Assembly (NCBI GenBank): GCA_049642705.1
Contig: JBARPB010000018.1
Location: 1 to 8,580, forward strand
Reading direction: 5' to 3'
Source: CAZYPU01 sp049642705
GTDB lineage: Bacteria > Omnitrophota > Gorgyraeia > JABMRN01 > RBG-13-46-9
DNA length: 8,580 bases
Program-made: the position numbers and the translations under genes
Part shown: one piece after another, positions 1 through 5,970 of the stretch
Layout: every line of letters starts with the position of its first letter
Position numbering within the stretch: position 1 is the stretch's first letter
The notes under the pieces: model-generated
Told to the model about the DNA's origin: nothing
The model's database searches: none
The model's input: the letters and a program-made list of their open reading frames with translations, nothing else

Positions 1-200
1 TAGTTATGGATAGAAATTCAACGCTTTTTGTGAATGAAAGACAAAAAAAGATAAATTAAATACCCAAATAAGCCCTCCGTATAGCTTATTCACGCCTTTA
101 AAACCTATTTTTTCGACAACCTCGTAACTTTTGTAAATTTAGGCTTCCTAACAATAATCGCCCAGGTCCGAAGGACACCTATGTAAAAAGGATGGGATTA

Positions 201-235
201 GAAAAGGGAAGGAGAAATATTCTCCTTCCCTTTTC
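201..235. repeat. Perfect 16-bp inverted repeat, terminator-like
   Basis: The arms at 201-216 (GAAAAGGGAAGGAGAA) and 220-235 are exact reverse complements separated by only three bases. Transcribed on the plus strand, the stem ends in a pyrimidine arm with a TTTTC tail. Transcribed on the minus strand, the arms read the same way. It could be a rho-independent terminator acting in either direction, or one member of a family of dispersed palindromes. There is no long U-tract after the stem, so terminator function is uncertain. Confidence 0.6.
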
Positions 236-267
236 ATTCAGATATTTCCTATCAGGAGGGGGTAACA

Positions 268-289
268 GCCTGCCTGCTGGCAGGCAGGC
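268..289. repeat. GC-rich palindrome, 10-bp arms
   Basis: The arms GCCTGCCTGC (268-277) and GCAGGCAGGC (280-289) are perfect reverse complements with two bases between them. The element is much richer in G+C than its AT-rich surroundings. Similar CTGCCTGC/GCAGGCAG spacers are, from memory, common in intergenic regions of some candidate-phylum genomes, where they look like dispersed repeats. That resemblance is recollection only. Confidence 0.6.
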
Positions 290-311
290 ACACCTATTAT
301 GGGAAAAGGAT

Positions 312-342
312 TTTAAGGAAAAACCGTAGGTTTTTCCTTAAA
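312..342. repeat. Perfect 14-bp inverted repeat, terminator-like
   Basis: The arms at 312-325 (TTTAAGGAAAAACC) and 329-342 are exact reverse complements around a three-base loop, GTA. The stem is AT-rich at its base and GC at its tip. It forms the hairpin part of the first copy of the repeated module that begins at 248. It could act as a weak terminator or as an RNA-processing structure. Confidence 0.55.
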
Positions 343-394
343 TATAGACCCATCCTATTAGGAGGGGATACAGCGAGCCGAAGGCGAGCGTCAT

Positions 395-417
395 AAGGGG
401 AACCTTAGGTTCCCCTT
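395..417. repeat. Perfect 10-bp inverted repeat, terminator-like
   Basis: The arms AAGGGGAACC (395-404) and GGTTCCCCTT (408-417) are exact reverse complements around TTA. It is the hairpin of the second copy of the repeated module that begins at 354. It lies just beyond the tRNA terminator on the minus strand, so it could be a back-up terminator for that unit. The upstream spacer carries a short direct repeat, GCGAGC, at 373-378 and 384-389. Confidence 0.55.
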
Positions 418-420
418 TGA

Positions 421-457
421 AATTTTAAAACCCTCTCAATAAGAGGGGTTTTAAAAT
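421..457 (-). terminator. Rho-independent terminator of the tRNA unit
   Basis: On the minus strand the DNA immediately after the CCA end of tRNA-Ala can fold into a stem of about 16 base pairs. One arm is at 457-442 and the other at 436-421, with a five-base loop and one unpaired G. The GC-rich CCCTCT/AGAGGG core is flanked by AAAA and TTTT runs, so the transcript ends GAGGGTTTTAAAATTT. The position directly at the tRNA end and the hairpin plus T-run support a terminator. Its near symmetry would let it act in both directions. Confidence 0.8.
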
Positions 458-531
458 TGGTGGAGCTGACGGGAATCGAACCCGTGATACCACAATGCCA
501 TTGTGGTGTGATCCCGCTTCACCACAGCCCC
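458..531 (-). tRNA. tRNA-Ala, anticodon GGC (codon GCC)
   Basis: The minus strand folds as a full cloverleaf of 74 bases including an encoded CCA. The acceptor arm is GGGGCTG/CAGCTCC with a G3-U70 wobble, the main alanine identity element. The D arm is GTGA/TCAC with a short loop containing GG. The anticodon stem is CCACA/TGTGG around loop ATGGCAT, giving anticodon GGC. The variable region has four bases, and the T arm is ACGGG/CCCGT with loop TTCGATT. The A32-U38 loop pair is typical of this isoacceptor. It is the second gene of a two-tRNA unit, six bases after tRNA-Leu, and runs straight into a terminator. Confidence 0.95.
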
Positions 532-537
532 ATTTAG

Positions 538-621
538 TGCCGAAGGAGAGAGTCGAACTCTCATGATCTTGCGATCAACGGCTTTTGAGGCCGCCGCGTC
601 TGCCAGTTCCGCCACTTCGGC
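538..621 (-). tRNA. tRNA-Leu, anticodon CAA (codon UUG)
   Basis: This is a class II tRNA of 84 bases. The acceptor arm GCCGAAG/CTTCGGC is perfect and followed by discriminator A. The anticodon stem GCGGC/GCCGT has one G-U pair and the loop is CTCAAAA, giving CAA. A long variable arm TGATC-GCAA-GATCA and T arm GAGAG/CTCTC with TTCGACT complete the fold. The bases after the discriminator read CTA, so CCA is not encoded and must be added by the CCA-adding enzyme, unlike the neighbouring tRNA-Ala. It is the first gene of the tRNA pair and has a good promoter just upstream. Confidence 0.95.
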
Positions 622-653
622 TAGTGAAACATCTATTTCTTCATTCGAAGGAT

Positions 654-682
654 ATTTTAATAGTTTTCTTTAAAATAATCAA
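654..682 (-). promoter_or_regulatory. Sigma-70-type promoter for the tRNA-Leu/tRNA-Ala unit
   Basis: On the minus strand TTGATT (682-677) and TAAAAT (659-654) match the -35 and -10 consensus at four and five of six positions. The spacer between them is exactly 17 bases. Transcription would begin near base 647, about 25 bases before the mature 5' end of tRNA-Leu at 621, leaving a short leader for RNase P to remove. The promoter lies in the 110-base gap after the phosphatase gene, in which I see no clear terminator for the upstream operon. Confidence 0.7.
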
Positions 683-731
683 GCAAATTGACGCGAACAC
701 GTCGAATCGGGTCCTCGCATTTCTCACTATC

Positions 732-2672
732 TCACACCGCCCTCACGACTATGACCGTAATATCGTCGTGCTGTTTCCTCTTCCCCTCAAACTTCCTGAC
801 CTCGTCCTGTATCAGGTCAACCATCTCCCCTGCACTTAAGGTGTCGTTTTCCTTCGCGAGTGAAACCAGCTTCTCCTCGCCGAACATCTCGCCTTTCTTA
901 TCCATGGCTTCGGTAACACCGTCGGTGTAAAGGATAAACATATCTCCTTTTTCAAATTTTATTTTCTCCTCGGAAAAATCCCCTTCAAAGAGCCCCAGCG
1001 GCGTCCCCTCCTTTAAATCCACAAGCCGCGGCTTTGGAGCGCCGCTCTTTAGCACAAGCATTGGGAGGTGCCCGCCGCTCGAATAGTTTAAAAACCCCGC
1101 GCCGGCGTCGAAGACGGCGTACGATAAAGTCACGAAAAGCCCCGAGGCGCTTTCCCCGCACAGACGCTTATTGAGCTCGAGTATCGCCCGGGAGGCCGAA
1201 CCTCCAGCGGCGTAGGACTTAAAGAGGCTTACGACTTTCGCCATATAAAGAGCCGCCGGGACGCCTTTACCCGAGACATCGCCTATCATTACCCCGATCT
1301 TTCCTTCTCCCATTTCGATAAAGTCGTAAAGGTCGCCTCCCACCTGGCGGGCGGTCAGCATTTTTGCCGCGATACCAAGTCCCGCGATTTTCGGGCTTTC
1401 CTTCGGCAGGAAACTCTCCTGTATGGTCTTTGCGATGCCGAGTTCATTTTCCAGAATTTCTATCTTGTGGGTCTCGCTTATGTATTTCACAAACGTAGCC
1501 CCCAGGTAAACAAAAAATACGACCGTAACCGGGCAGAATACATCAAGCCAAAACCCCCGGAAAAAGAAAAGCGCCGCAGCCAGGAGCGCATAGCCCATTA
1601 TAAAAAGGAACACGAAAAAAAAGCTCAAGAGCGTTCTGGCGCGCCTCGATATAAGCCATGTAATAAGGCATAAAAATAAAAGGACCGCAACATTTGTAAG
1701 GCGCCTCGCCCGTTCGATGAACCTTCCTTTCAGGAAACTGTTAAAGAGGCTGGCATTTACGCCGACCCCCGGGTACAGCGCGTCAAAGGGCGAGGGATGC
1801 GCGTCAGGTGTTGCGGTCGCGGTAACACCGATAAAACATACGCCTCCCTTAAAAGCCCCAAGATCTATAACGGGCTTTCTCTTTGTGGCATCGGGGAATT
1901 TTTCGGATACATAGGAATCTATGATATCTATATAGGAATAGTGCCTGAAGGTATCCACCCACCTGCCGGGAAAATTTACGATGATGTTCGAATTTGAATC
2001 GAGGGGTACTTTAAGTTTTCCCCCCAATGTAACAAATCTTCCGGGCACAATTTCGATATCGTCTCTTTTAAATCCCATATAATCCGCGTAAACCAGAAAA
2101 CATACATGCGGGTAAAGCTGTCCCTGGTACCTTATAAAAGGCGGGATCCTTCTGAACTTGCCGTCGGAGTCGGGGATGATATTTATGAAACCTATGCCTT
2201 TGGCAAATTTTGAGAATTTATCGATAATTTCCTCCTGCAGCCTGTCGGCGACGGGCACGTCCCTTCGGCCTTCCTCCACTATATTGAATACGTGCGGGAG
2301 GTAAACCCTGCCCGATTTTTCAATCGCCTCACCTAGCAGCCTGTCGGCTCCCTCGTTGCTTTCTTCGCTGAAGAAGACGTCGAAAACTATTGCTTTAGCG
2401 CCCGCTTTCGTAAGGGCATCTATGAGTACGGCATGATATCGGCGGGAAATAGGCCATTTGCCGAGTTTATCGATCGTATCATCGCCTATTTCGATTATGG
2501 CGATATTTTTGTTTATTGGAATCCGGCCCCTGAGTTTAAATCTTATATCAAGCGTCTCGAGTTCGTAGTTGTCGAGCAGGCGGAAATAGGAAAGGGAAAT
2601 CACGGATAGAAAGATGGCGAGAATCGCCGCGTACAGTACTATCTTTCTTCTCAAGTTTTGTGAGAGGTCCAT
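732..2672 (-). CDS. CHASE2-domain PP2C/SpoIIE-type serine phosphatase, membrane-bound
   Basis: The protein has 646 residues. One membrane helix (about 11-30) is followed by a periplasmic CHASE2 sensor domain (about 35-310), with typical stretches ELETLDIRFKLRGR, IAIIEIGDDTI and GVGVNASLFNSFL. Three more helices follow (about 326-342, 349-370 and 376-396), then a short helical linker with IAKTIQESFLP (413-423) and a cytoplasmic PP2C/SpoIIE phosphatase domain to the C terminus. Metal-binding acidic motifs are all present: GGDLYDF (D447), GDVSGKG (D465), YTDG (D584) and HDD (D636-D637), so it should be active. In RsbU/SpoIIE proteins this domain dephosphorylates a STAS anti-anti-sigma protein. 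Such a STAS protein and its kinase are encoded upstream in the same operon. The ATG has no visible Shine-Dalgarno sequence and lies six bases after the barrel gene stop, suggesting coupled translation. What CHASE2 senses is unknown. The domain assignment is firm; the partner is inferred. Confidence 0.92.
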   Translation of the reverse strand: MDLSQNLRRKIVLYAAILAIFLSVISLSYFRLLDNYELETLDIRFKLRGRIPINKNIAIIEIGDDTIDKLGKWPISRRYHAVLIDALTKAGAKAIVFDVFFSEESNEGADRLLGEAIEKSGRVYLPHVFNIVEEGRRDVPVADRLQEEIIDKFSKFAKGIGFINIIPDSDGKFRRIPPFIRYQGQLYPHVCFLVYADYMGFKRDDIEIVPGRFVTLGGKLKVPLDSNSNIIVNFPGRWVDTFRHYSYIDIIDSYVSEKFPDATKRKPVIDLGAFKGGVCFIGVTATATPDAHPSPFDALYPGVGVNASLFNSFLKGRFIERARRLTNVAVLLFLCLITWLISRRARTLLSFFFVFLFIMGYALLAAALFFFRGFWLDVFCPVTVVFFVYLGATFVKYISETHKIEILENELGIAKTIQESFLPKESPKIAGLGIAAKMLTARQVGGDLYDFIEMGEGKIGVMIGDVSGKGVPAALYMAKVVSLFKSYAAGGSASRAILELNKRLCGESASGLFVTLSYAVFDAGAGFLNYSSGGHLPMLVLKSGAPKPRLVDLKEGTPLGLFEGDFSEEKIKFEKGDMFILYTDGVTEAMDKKGEMFGEEKLVSLAKENDTLSAGEMVDLIQDEVRKFEGKRKQHDDITVIVVRAV

Positions 2673-2678
2673 AAAGCG

Positions 2679-3725
2679 CTAAAAGGAGTAATAAACACCC
2701 CCCGTGAAGATTGTTCCGGAATATTTCTGCAGGGGTTCGTTCGAAATATTTTCCCTGTAAGAGCAGTTTAGGGCTATGGTGAAGGACCTGGTCAGATTGT
2801 ACAAGAGCGATGCGTTGAAACTGTACGTATCGTCGTACACGTGCTCGTCGTTTTCGGAAGAGCGCCTGTCGTCGTAGCGGCGCTGCTGGTAGATGAAGCT
2901 TCCGCTTGTATACAGTTTCTTGGTAATGGTAAGTATGTAGGAGGGTCTTACGCGAAATGACCAGAAGTCATAATAACTGAAGTATTCATAATTGGAGGTG
3001 TTCCGGTAAAGTTCGAGATTTGTTTTTAAGATAGCCTTGTCTGAAAGATAGAACCCCAGTTCGTAGTCCATGATATGGCGGTTGTCCCGACGGAGTGTAT
3101 CTGTTTTTTTGCTGTCTGCTGCGCGCGTCTTGCCGCTTGTGTAGTTTTTATGCAGGTATTTATAACGTAACCTTTGGTAGAGATAGGGAAGAATATTGTG
3201 TTTTGCGTATACCCGCGCCTCGTTTCCGAGGTAGGTTCCGTCTTCGTCAACCGGAAAGTAAACAAAATCAAACGCGTAATCTGTCCCGAGCGTAAGCACC
3301 TTTTTAAGCACATCTGCTTCCAATCCCACCTTGGTATAGACGTCAAGCATGTTAGCGTTATTGACGTTGTAGTATAAAATATCGGTTGTGTAATTCTCCA
3401 GCTTCAGCCTTATTTCGTCCGTATAATTATAGGTAACCTCCGTGTTTAAAGACGTCTCCAGGAAGCCGTCCTTTTTCCTGCTTGGGTCGAGGTTCACGTT
3501 GTTGTCAAATCCCTGTAAAACACCCGCGAAGAATTCAAGGCCTATCTTGTTCTCCCTTAAGTAGCGCTTTACGGGTTGCGTCAAAGTATCCACGTAGCTC
3601 AACGCCGTGAGATAGTTATACTTATCCTCCATTTTTACCTGCCCGGCAATCTGGGCAAAGGAATTGACATTAAATAGAAAGATAATCAGCAATATGCTTG
3701 TAAATAAAGTTTTCATTTTATGCAT
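2679..3725 (-). CDS. Outer-membrane beta-barrel protein
   Basis: This 348-residue protein starts with a Sec signal peptide (hydrophobic core about 7-20, likely cleavage near SFA-Q at 24/25). A short N-terminal part follows, then from about residue 60 alternating, aromatic-rich segments that look like transmembrane beta strands, possibly around 14, for example near 60-72, 104-118, 217-228, 298-311 and 335-348. The last residues, VYYSF, carry the C-terminal phenylalanine signature recognised by the BAM complex. A GFDNNVNL motif (72-79) recalls the G-x-D-x-N start of barrels found beside FecR proteins. No substrate can be named. It sits between the secreted FecR protein (19-base gap) and the CHASE2 phosphatase (6-base gap). 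AGGT lies only two bases before the first ATG, so the second ATG at 3716 (residue 4) may be the true start. The strand count is my estimate by eye. Confidence 0.8.
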   Translation of the reverse strand: MHKMKTLFTSILLIIFLFNVNSFAQIAGQVKMEDKYNYLTALSYVDTLTQPVKRYLRENKIGLEFFAGVLQGFDNNVNLDPSRKKDGFLETSLNTEVTYNYTDEIRLKLENYTTDILYYNVNNANMLDVYTKVGLEADVLKKVLTLGTDYAFDFVYFPVDEDGTYLGNEARVYAKHNILPYLYQRLRYKYLHKNYTSGKTRAADSKKTDTLRRDNRHIMDYELGFYLSDKAILKTNLELYRNTSNYEYFSYYDFWSFRVRPSYILTITKKLYTSGSFIYQQRRYDDRRSSENDEHVYDDTYSFNASLLYNLTRSFTIALNCSYRENISNEPLQKYSGTIFTGGVYYSF

Positions 3726-3744
3726 TACCTATTATTAATATCTA

Positions 3745-4542
3745 TTAATAGCTATCCTTTAACCTGTCTGTGGGCCCGGTGCCCGCTCCGGTTGCTTCCT
3801 CTCTTTTCCTTATCCTGTCTTCGTCCCTTCGTTCTTCGATTTTCTCTTTCTGGTCCTGGATTTTATCAAGGTCTTTTGCGAGCCTCTCCATTATCGCCCT
3901 CGCTCTGGATAAGAGTTCTATCAGGGCATCCTTCCAGGTATTCCACTGTTCGTAGTCCTTATCGGCAATTTTCATAAGTTTTGAGATCTCTCCGTATATC
4001 TTCACTATGGCCTTATACCCCTCCAGGATAATGGTCTCGTCGGTAAGGGTCCCGTCCTTTTTAATACCTTTGGCGTATGAAGCATTTTCATACGAGCTTA
4101 TTATGGTTTTCAGCCTATCTACGAGCGCGCCCCAGCCTGTGCCCCTCGCTCCGCATACGGCCGTCGGGGTGCGTATTTCGAAAGATGAGCCCGACGGAAG
4201 CCTCTTTATAAGGGCAAATACTTCGCCGTCCACGAGTTCTATTTTCTCCCGCTCGCCGAGCACGAGGACAACGTGCGTGCTGGACCGTATGTTTACGACA
4301 TTCTCTCTTTCGCCATCAAAGGCTATATTTACCGAAGAATCTTTGCCGGTTTTTACACTATCACCCGAACGAAGCAACATGTCGACTTTCAATTCTTCCC
4401 AGTCGGTTTTACCCGAGGCCAGGTATTCGGCGCTTCCGGATACGCTAATGACCTTGACGAACGGCTCCGGCCTGGCCTGGGCAAGAGTGGGTATCAAGAT
4501 AAAAATGAGAAAAATAATAGTAGCAAATTTGAAATATTTCAT
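3745..4542 (-). CDS. Secreted FecR-domain protein with helical C-terminal tail
   Basis: The 265-residue product has a signal peptide (hydrophobic 8-20, probable cleavage after AQA at 23) and no other membrane helix, so it is probably periplasmic. Residues about 28-140 form a FecR-type beta-rich domain: GDSVKTGKDSSVNIAF (60-75) and the hallmark RTPTAVCGARGTGW (124-137). Family members usually have alanine or similar where this one has its single cysteine, C130. After it comes a helical, charged tail (about 180-250) rich in Lys/Glu/Arg that may form a coiled coil. Unlike classical FecR anti-sigma regulators there is no cytoplasmic anti-sigma segment, so it is more like the soluble FecR proteins found beside CHASE2 proteins. 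The start codon overlaps the mlaD stop as ATGA, indicating coupled translation. The role is inferred: periplasmic ligand binding or a link between barrel and CHASE2 sensor. Confidence 0.85.
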   Translation of the reverse strand: MKYFKFATIIFLIFILIPTLAQARPEPFVKVISVSGSAEYLASGKTDWEELKVDMLLRSGDSVKTGKDSSVNIAFDGERENVVNIRSSTHVVLVLGEREKIELVDGEVFALIKRLPSGSSFEIRTPTAVCGARGTGWGALVDRLKTIISSYENASYAKGIKKDGTLTDETIILEGYKAIVKIYGEISKLMKIADKDYEQWNTWKDALIELLSRARAIMERLAKDLDKIQDQKEKIEERRDEDRIRKREEATGAGTGPTDRLKDSY

Positions 4543-5159
4543 CTTTTTTTCTTTTCCTTCCCTTTTATAATAAGCTTCCAGGGGTGCGCCTTTATATCTT
4601 CGCTGAATTCGTTGAAATTCACGGCTGTTTCCTCGAGATTAGTCACGATATTATCGATTTTGTTCTTGTTGTCCGAGACAACTGTTTTTACGTCTCCCAA
4701 TATACCATCGAGATTTTTCGCGATTTCGTCGGCGCGCTTCATGAGTTCTCTCATCTCTACAGGGTCTTCGCTTGCAATGACGTCGTCCAGTTTGAGGAAT
4801 TTAGCCGAGGTGCCGGGCGTTATGCCGATGTGCGCGTCTCCGATAAAACCCGTCGTGCCGATGTACGCTATCGAATCCTCCCTTATTTTCGCCTTTCCGT
4901 CTATCAGGAGGACGAGTTCCACCTTTGTCTGGTCCGGCTTGTATATGAAATTGATGTCCGTGACCCTTCCTACTTCAATGCCGGCAAGCGCCACTATGGC
5001 GTCATCCTTTATGCCCTCGGCGTGGTTGAAATACGTTTTCAGGCTATAGGTTTCCGTCTTGAAGTCCGAAGTCCTTAACCAGAAAAACAGCCCTATCAAG
5101 ATTGCCATGAAAACCACAAGGCCGGTTTTTACTTCATTCGTAAATTTAAACTTTTTCAT
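4539..5159 (-). CDS. mlaD: MlaD-type MCE-domain lipid transport protein
   Basis: The 206-residue protein has a short cytoplasmic start and one membrane anchor (about 12-28). A single MCE domain follows (about 37-115), with LAGIEVGRVTDI (58-69) and the IGTTGFIGDAHIGITPG stretch (100-116), then a helical tail ending in HPWKLIIKGKEKKKR. MCE domains form hexameric rings in the periplasm that carry phospholipids between the inner-membrane ABC core and other envelope parts. The length is close to that of E. coli MlaD (about 180 residues) with a slightly longer tail. A GGGGTGG Shine-Dalgarno (5162-5168) supports this ATG. It follows the ATPase gene by 15 bases, and its stop overlaps the FecR start. 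No MlaC or MlaA gene is visible in this window. Confidence 0.92.
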   Translation of the reverse strand: MKKFKFTNEVKTGLVVFMAILIGLFFWLRTSDFKTETYSLKTYFNHAEGIKDDAIVALAGIEVGRVTDINFIYKPDQTKVELVLLIDGKAKIREDSIAYIGTTGFIGDAHIGITPGTSAKFLKLDDVIASEDPVEMRELMKRADEIAKNLDGILGDVKTVVSDNKNKIDNIVTNLEETAVNFNEFSEDIKAHPWKLIIKGKEKKKR

Positions 5160-5174
5160 AAAACCACCCCTTCT

Positions 5175-5969
5175 CTATTTTGTCAGTTGCTCCAGGTAAT
5201 CGTCTTTTTGCTGGAAAAATTTTATCGGCCCGTCCGGGTTTCCCGCGATAAACTGCCGGACAACTCCGTTCTTACTCTGCTTTATCTCTTCCTTTGTGCC
5301 GATCTCCACCACCCTGCCTTCGTAAAGCATGGCTATTCTGTCGGCAATCCTGAATGCGCTTCCCATGTCGTGGGTTACGACCACGCTCGTTATGGAAAGC
5401 TTCTTGGATAAATCCAGTATGAGCTTGTCTATAACACCGGCCACTATCGGGTCGAGGCCGGCCGTCGGCTCGTCGTAAAACACGATCTCGGGGTCCATCG
5501 CTATGGCCCTCGCCAGGCCAACCCTTTTTTTCATTCCGCCGGAGAGCTCACTCGGCATGAAGTTTTCGAAGCCGCGAAGGCCGACGAGTTCCAGCTTTAT
5601 CTTCACGACAATGTTTATGACGTTTTCTTCCAGCTTCGTATGCTCCCTCAAGGCAAGGCTGACGTTTTCGCCGACGGTCATGGAATCGAAAAGCGCCGAT
5701 CCCTGGAACGACATGCCTATGCGCTTCTTTATCTTGTCCATTTCGTCCTCCGGCAGGCCCGTTATATCCCTGCCGAGAAGGTAAACCTTGCCGCTATCGG
5801 GCTTGATGGTGCCTATTATGTGCCTCAAAAGGGTGCTCTTGCCGCATCCCGAACCGCCCATAATGACAAATATCTCGCCTTTATAAATTTCAAGATTGAC
5901 GCCGTTAAGGACGGCCCTGTCACCGAACCTTTTGCCGACATCCTCTACTCTTACCGCTACTTCCTTCAT
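5175..5969 (-). CDS. mlaF: MlaF-type ABC transporter ATPase
   Basis: This 264-residue ATPase powers the inner-membrane phospholipid transporter together with the neighbouring permease and MCE protein. All nucleotide-binding motifs are intact: Walker A GGSGCGKST (38-46), Q-loop Q89, signature LSGGM (142-146), Walker B IVFYDE (162-167), D-loop GLDP and switch histidine H200. The C-terminal extension DGPIKFFQQKDDYLEQL (246-262) resembles the end of E. coli MlaF, which as I recall wraps onto the partner ATPase and contacts the STAS subunit MlaB. That makes an MlaB-like partner plausible here. The ATG is one base after the permease stop, with only a weak GAAG upstream, so translation is probably coupled. 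Confidence 0.95.
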   Translation of the reverse strand: MKEVAVRVEDVGKRFGDRAVLNGVNLEIYKGEIFVIMGGSGCGKSTLLRHIIGTIKPDSGKVYLLGRDITGLPEDEMDKIKKRIGMSFQGSALFDSMTVGENVSLALREHTKLEENVINIVVKIKLELVGLRGFENFMPSELSGGMKKRVGLARAIAMDPEIVFYDEPTAGLDPIVAGVIDKLILDLSKKLSITSVVVTHDMGSAFRIADRIAMLYEGRVVEIGTKEEIKQSKNGVVRQFIAGNPDGPIKFFQQKDDYLEQLTK

Positions 5970-5970
5970 T

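Larger units (their letters stand above)
248..374. repeat. Two-copy direct repeat (CCTATYAGGAGGGG...ACAGC)
   Basis: A 21-22 base sequence occurs at 248-269 and again at 354-374. It starts CCTATCAGGAGGGGG in the first copy and CCTATTAGGAGGGG in the second, and both copies end in ACAGC. Each copy is followed by a GC-rich spacer, a CATAAGGG/TTATGGG-like stretch and then a perfect hairpin, so the repeated unit is larger than the direct repeat itself. This suggests two copies of one small non-coding module. Function is unknown. Confidence 0.6.
1..420. other. Gene-free, repeat-bearing intergenic region
   Basis: I see no open reading frame, RNA gene or convincing promoter here. The first 200 bases are AT-rich and contain only small dyads: TTAGG/CCTAA arms at 139-143 and 147-151, GTCC/GGAC at 166-169 and 173-176, and a looser AATAAGC/GCTTATT pair at 67-73 and 84-90. 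From 201 onward the region is crowded with strong inverted repeats and a repeated module, annotated separately. It lies downstream of the tRNA terminator, so it is probably a boundary between transcription units. Confidence 0.7.

Noticed and set aside
1..200. Promoter reading out of the left edge
   Set aside because: AT-rich stretches offer several half-matches to -10 boxes, but no -35/-10 pair with proper spacing that stands out from background.
201..457. CRISPR array
   Set aside because: The repeats are palindromes of different sequence and length, not one repeat with regular unique spacers.
732..2672. CHASE2 adenylate/guanylate cyclase
   Set aside because: CHASE2 is often fused to cyclases, but the C-terminal domain here has the PP2C motifs GGDLYDF, GDVSGKG, YTDG and HDD, not cyclase motifs.
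3026..3346. Minus-strand open frame of 106 codons
   Set aside because: A different frame inside the barrel gene, and the translated product shows no domain.
4007..4570. Plus-strand open frame of 187 codons
   Set aside because: Fully antisense to the FecR gene and the end of mlaD, with no family resemblance or ribosome site that I can see.
4273..5049. Plus-strand open frame of 258 codons
   Set aside because: It lies antisense to mlaD and the FecR gene, which have clear family motifs. Its translation has low-complexity Ser/Phe-rich composition and no recognisable domain.
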